Shown piece by piece: positions 60,440 through 64,000 of a DNA stretch of 64,000 bases. The stretch's first letter is position 1. The number at the start of each line of letters is the position of its first letter. The stretch is from an uncultured Clostridia bacterium. GTDB taxonomy: Bacteria > Bacillota > Clostridia > Christensenellales > Borkfalkiaceae. A program made the position numbers and the translations under genes. The DNA lies in contig CAKQMB010000001.1 in NCBI GenBank assembly GCA_934254825.1, forward strand, positions 62,001 through 126,000, given 5' to 3'. Under the pieces are notes generated by a model that ran no database searches, was not told the origin of the DNA, and saw only the letters and a list, made by a program, of their open reading frames with translations.

Positions 60440-63400
60440 TCAAGTTCCGAGCGAGTCGACAACGTCCGCAAGTTTTACGGAAACTATTCTCGAAACGCCT
60501 TTTTCCTGCATGGTTACGCCGAAAAGCGCGTCCGCAAGACCCATCGTAACCTTTTTGTGGGTTATAACGATGAACTGCGTATCGTCCGAGAAGTTACGAA
60601 GATAATTTGCAAATCTTTCTACGTTCGCATCGTCGAGCGCGGCTTCTATTTCGTCCAAAACGACGAACGGCATCGGTTTAAGTTTCAAAATCGCAAACAA
60701 TATCGCGATTGCGGTAAGCGACATTTCGCCGCCCGACAAAAGCGAGATCTTCTGCAATTTCTTCCCCGGCGGCTCCGCGACGATTTCGACGCCCTGTTCG
60801 AGCGGATCGTCCGTTTCGCCTTGTTCCAGAATAAGATCCGCAGATCCGCCGCCGAAAAGCTCCTTGAATATTCTCGAAAAGTTGGCTCTGATCTTGGTGA
60901 AGCCTTCCGAGAATTTCTCGCTCATTTCATTGGTTAAATCCGCGATAACTTTTTTAAGATCGTCCTCGGCTTTGAGAAGATCGTCTCTCTGCGTTGCCAT
61001 ATCCTGGTATCTCGCGTCGAGAACTTCGAAGTCCTCGATAGCCGTGAAGTTTACGCTTCCGAGCGAACCGATCTTCTTTTTGAGTCTCGAAATTTCCTGC
61101 GCGGAAACGGATATATCGTAATCGGGATCTGCCGTGGGAAGAGCGTCTTCGTAAGTGACGTTGTATTCTTCGGCAACCCTTTGCTGCATATATTCAAGCT
61201 CGCTGTCGATCTTGGAAAGCGAAACTTCTTCGCTGTACTTTCTCTCGCTGAGCTTTGTAATCTCGGCTTGAACCATTTCCCTGCGAAGGTTGTCCTGTTT
61301 GACGTTTTCGCCGAGTTCGGCTTTTCTTCTTTCGAACGAAGCTCTCTTGTCTTTGAGCGTTTGAAGATATTCTTTCTGCGAACCCGTGAGCGCAACCTTC
61401 TCGACCTCCGCCATAAGACCCGACACGATCGAATCGTTGCTGTCTATGGTCTGCTGATCTTTTTCTATGGTCACTTTAAGGTTATCTCTCTCGGTTTCCA
61501 TACGTTCGACGTCATCGCGCCCCGCCTTGATTTCCGCGGCAAGAGAACCGAGTTTTGCCTGAATACGCGTATTCTCCTCGATAAGCTCGTCTCTCTTCTT
61601 CTTGTATTCGTCGAAAACGCTCTGGTTTTTAACGACGTCCGAAGACGCGCTCTGCTTTTTCTGCTCCAAAGCCTGGTTGCCGCTTTCGATATCCGAATAC
61701 TCTCTGTCGATTTCGTTAATTCTCGAAGAAATGAGCGCGATAGAGTTTCTGCAACCCTCGATCTCTTTCTTCAAGTCCTCTATCTTGATTTCGTTTGCGG
61801 CGATCTGTTCTTTGAGCGCGACCGATTTCTGTCTTAAATCCTGCAAAAACGCGTTGACTCTTTCAAGTTCCGCTTTCTGCTCGGAAACCTGCTGTTCGAG
61901 CTGAGCCTTTTTGTTGTTTCTTCTATCCATCTCCTCTTTCTTTTCGGCGATGGCTTTATCGGCGTCGTCGACCTTTCTGTCCATGGAAAGAATTCCCGAC
62001 GCGCCCTGTCTTCTCGAACCGCCCGACATAGAACCGTTGGACGAGAGAACGTCGCCGTCGAGGGTGACTATTCTGAATCCGAAACGATACTTCTTGGCGA
62101 TATTCGTCGCGTTTTCGATCGTGTCTACGATAAGCGTGTTTCCCAAAAGGAATTTGATTACGTTATCGAAATATTTGTCGTAAGATACGAGATTTGTCGC
62201 AAGTCCCAGCGCGCCTCTTTCGTTAAGAGCCATTCTCGTGTCCGCGCCGTCTGCTCTCGGCTTCATCGACGAAACGGGAAGGAAGGTTACTCTTCCGCCC
62301 TCGGTACGTTTAAGGAAGTTGATGAGGTACTGCGCGTCGTCGGGAGTTGCCGTAACGACGTTCTGCATCGCTCCGCCGAAACACGTTTCGATTGCCGTTT
62401 CGTATTTCGCGTCCGTTTTGACGAGGTTCGCGACAACGCCTTTAATTCTCTTCGCGACTTCGGGATTACTCTTTCCGCTATTCAAAAGGTGTCTTACCGA
62501 AACGGGGAAACCTTCGAAATTATCCCTTATGCTCGCGAACGTGCGTTTGTTCGCTTCCAAAGCCGCTATTTCGGAATTGAGCTTGAAAATTCTCGAATTG
62601 ATATCCGATATGTAAATATTGGTGGCGGCTATGTCGTTTTCTTTATCTTTTATATCGTTTTTGGTGTTGTTTATAAGCTTGTCCGTCTGAGAAAGCTCGG
62701 CTTGTTTGACCGTGTTTTCCATTGTAAGCTCGGAAAGCTTACCGGACAAAGCGTCGAGACGGTCGTTTGTTTCTTTCTGTCTCGCTTCGATAACGTTCTT
62801 TTCGGAAGAAAGCGCGCCTATGTTCTGTTTTAAATCCGCCAGAGACTCCACGCTTTTCAAAATAGCGTCCTGAGCGTTACGCGCGTTCTGCTCGCCCTCG
62901 GAAATAGCCGCGACGACTCTCGCAAGCTCGGTGCTTACTTTTCCGCCCTTTATTTCGAGTTCGGCAAGCTGCTTTTCGCTGTCGAGAACTTTATCCTTTC
63001 TCTCGGTGATCTGCTCGGCGAGTTCTTTGAGTCTCGTTTCCGCATCGGCGATTTCCTGGCGAAGTCTCTTTATTTCGTTTCTGAAATAATTGATTTTTTC
63101 GCCGTATACCTTTGCGTTACCCGACTGACGTTCGAACTCCTGCGTTTTTTCCAGGAGTTCGTCGTTTACCTGCTTTACATAATCGTCGGCGTCGGCGATC
63201 TCCTTCTGATGTCTGTTATAAGATTTTATCGCGTCGTCAAGCTCCGCGCTGCGAAGGGCAAGTTCGTTCACGATATCTCTTATTCTGCCGTTAATCGTAG
63301 CTTTGGACTGCGACGCGTGCGAAGATTTATAAAGGTAAGCGTTGATTTCGTGGTATTTAAGCTCTTCCGACAAAGCCTGATAACTACGGGTTTTTTCCGC

Positions 63401-64000
63401 CTGTTTGCGAAGAGGTTCGAGCTGACGTTCAAGCTCCGAGGTTATGTCGGTTATACGAACGATATTGTCTCTCGTTCTGTCGAGTTTTCTCGAAGTTTCC
63501 GCTCTTTCTTTCTTGGTTTTCGCAATGCCTACGGCTTCTTCGAAAATCGCTCTTCGATCCTCGGGTTTCGAGGAAAGAATTTCCGATACCTTACCTTGTC
63601 CGATGATGGTGTAACCCTCTTTCGAAACGCCGCCCTCGCGGAGATAATCGATTATGTCTTTAAGCCTTGCAAGTTTTCTGTTGACGTAGTATTCGCTCTC
63701 GCCCGATCTGTAAAGTTTTCTCGTGAAAACAACTTCGGTATATTCGAGATCCTTGAAAACCTTGTCGGTGTTGTCGAACACGAGCGACACTTCGCAATAG
63801 GAAAGCGCCTTTCTGTTCTGCGTACCGTTGAAGATTACGTCCTGCATGTTCGAGCCTCTGAGCTGTTTTGCGGACTGCTCGCCGAGAACCCATCTTATCG
63901 CGTCGGCTACGTTACTTTTTCCGCAACCGTTGGGACCTACTATGCACGTTACTCCGTTTTCGAATTGAATTTCTTGCTTATCGGCGAAAGATTTAAAGCC
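60440..64000 (-). CDS. smc: Chromosome segregation protein SMC (5' end beyond window)
   Basis: About 1186 residues are visible and the frame stays open to the right edge, so only a short N-terminal piece is missing. Walker A is IVGPNGCGKSNVADAIRWVLGEQ (near 63920). The two long coiled coils flank a hinge (about 62180-62520) that reads PEVAKRIKGVVANLVKTDAKYETAIE and later GGRVTFLPVSSMKPR. The C-terminal head carries signature LLSGGEMSLTAIAILFAILKLKPMPF and Walker B VVLDEIEAALDDANVERF. It is the condensin core that compacts the chromosome, upstream of ftsY as in Bacillus. ScpA/ScpB are not in the window. Confidence 0.98.
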   Translation of the reverse strand, partial: GFKSFADKQEIQFENGVTCIVGPNGCGKSNVADAIRWVLGEQSAKQLRGSNMQDVIFNGTQNRKALSYCEVSLVFDNTDKVFKDLEYTEVVFTRKLYRSGESEYYVNRKLARLKDIIDYLREGGVSKEGYTIIGQGKVSEILSSKPEDRRAIFEEAVGIAKTKKERAETSRKLDRTRDNIVRITDITSELERQLEPLRKQAEKTRSYQALSEELKYHEINAYLYKSSHASQSKATINGRIRDIVNELALRSAELDDAIKSYNRHQKEIADADDYVKQVNDELLEKTQEFERQSGNAKVYGEKINYFRNEIKRLRQEIADAETRLKELAEQITERKDKVLDSEKQLAELEIKGGKVSTELARVVAAISEGEQNARNAQDAILKSVESLADLKQNIGALSSEKNVIEARQKETNDRLDALSGKLSELTMENTVKQAELSQTDKLINNTKNDIKDKENDIAATNIYISDINSRIFKLNSEIAALEANKRTFASIRDNFEGFPVSVRHLLNSGKSNPEVAKRIKGVVANLVKTDAKYETAIETCFGGAMQNVVTATPDDAQYLINFLKRTEGGRVTFLPVSSMKPRADGADTRMALNERGALGLATNLVSYDKYFDNVIKFLLGNTLIVDTIENATNIAKKYRFGFRIVTLDGDVLSSNGSMSGGSRRQGASGILSMDRKVDDADKAIAEKKEEMDRRNNKKAQLEQQVSEQKAELERVNAFLQDLRQKSVALKEQIAANEIKIEDLKKEIEGCRNSIALISSRINEIDREYSDIESGNQALEQKKQSASSDVVKNQSVFDEYKKKRDELIEENTRIQAKLGSLAAEIKAGRDDVERMETERDNLKVTIEKDQQTIDSNDSIVSGLMAEVEKVALTGSQKEYLQTLKDKRASFERRKAELGENVKQDNLRREMVQAEITKLSERKYSEEVSLSKIDSELEYMQQRVAEEYNVTYEDALPTADPDYDISVSAQEISRLKKKIGSLGSVNFTAIEDFEVLDARYQDMATQRDDLLKAEDDLKKVIADLTNEMSEKFSEGFTKIRANFSRIFKELFGGGSADLILEQGETDDPLEQGVEIVAEPPGKKLQKISLLSGGEMSLTAIAILFAILKLKPMPFVVLDEIEAALDDANVERFANYLRNFSDDTQFIVITHKKVTMGLADALFGVTMQEKGVSRIVSVKLADVVDSLGT

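Overview
The window looks like a core chromosomal segment of a low-to-moderate G+C Bacillota. It is probably an anaerobic, gut-type member of the Clostridia in the Christensenellales neighbourhood. That placement is inference: it rests on the Firmicutes gene order around smc/ffh/trmD, a single-chain pyruvate:ferredoxin oxidoreductase, an ECF transporter module, HslUV, sigma-A-type promoters with 17-bp spacers, and large surface proteins with BspA-like repeats. No phage, transposase, CRISPR array or plasmid gene was found.

Layout. (1) 1-10.6 kb is an accessory, surface-directed region: a giant subtilisin-like protease with leucine-rich repeats (running off the left edge), a small DUF1294 membrane protein, an EamA transporter, an M6-like metalloprotease with a C-terminal anchor, and tRNA-Leu(CAG). 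(2) 10.7-16 kb holds a 23-bp tandem array, a TfoX-N protein, rplM-rpsI, truA and the ECF energizing module ecfA1-ecfA2-ecfT. (3) 16-22.1 kb on the + strand carries the oxidoreductase, then a LOG-family hydrolase plus a purine permease behind a leader with a terminator-like hairpin. (4) 22.3-32.6 kb on the - strand carries an AAA/DUF4143 ATPase under a palindromic operator, ybaK and rpoB-rpoC. (5) 32.6-35.5 kb on the + strand carries rqcP, a fused ispDF and radA. (6) 35.6-39.4 kb is a second accessory island: a palindromic repeat element, a collagen-like lipoprotein, two small HTH regulators and a possible unannotated structured RNA. (7) 39.4-51.2 kb on the - strand is a housekeeping block: GT-C-like membrane protein, comM, dprA, topA, trmFO, hslV, hslU, hisS, trxA. 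(8) 51.5-64 kb on the - strand is the SRP/ribosome-assembly block: smc, ftsY, ylxM, ffh, rpsP, KH protein, rimM, trmD, ylqF, rnhB, yraN, a 23S methyltransferase and fucU, with rplS displaced to its end under its own promoter.

The most unusual signals are not genes. A 14-bp word, CTATAAGTCGATTA, occurs seven times without mismatch. Three copies lie inside conserved genes, all in the same reading frame; four lie between genes. Other signals are a noncoding 23-bp-period array, a divergently flanked locus at 38.9-39.4 kb that looks transcribed and folded but has no convincing protein, paired homologous palindromes controlling the DUF4143 ATPase, three genes whose -10 box lies only 6-7 nt before a start codon without a ribosome binding site, and a promoter nested in a terminator upstream of ylxM. 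All calls come from reading the sequence; no database search or folding program was run.
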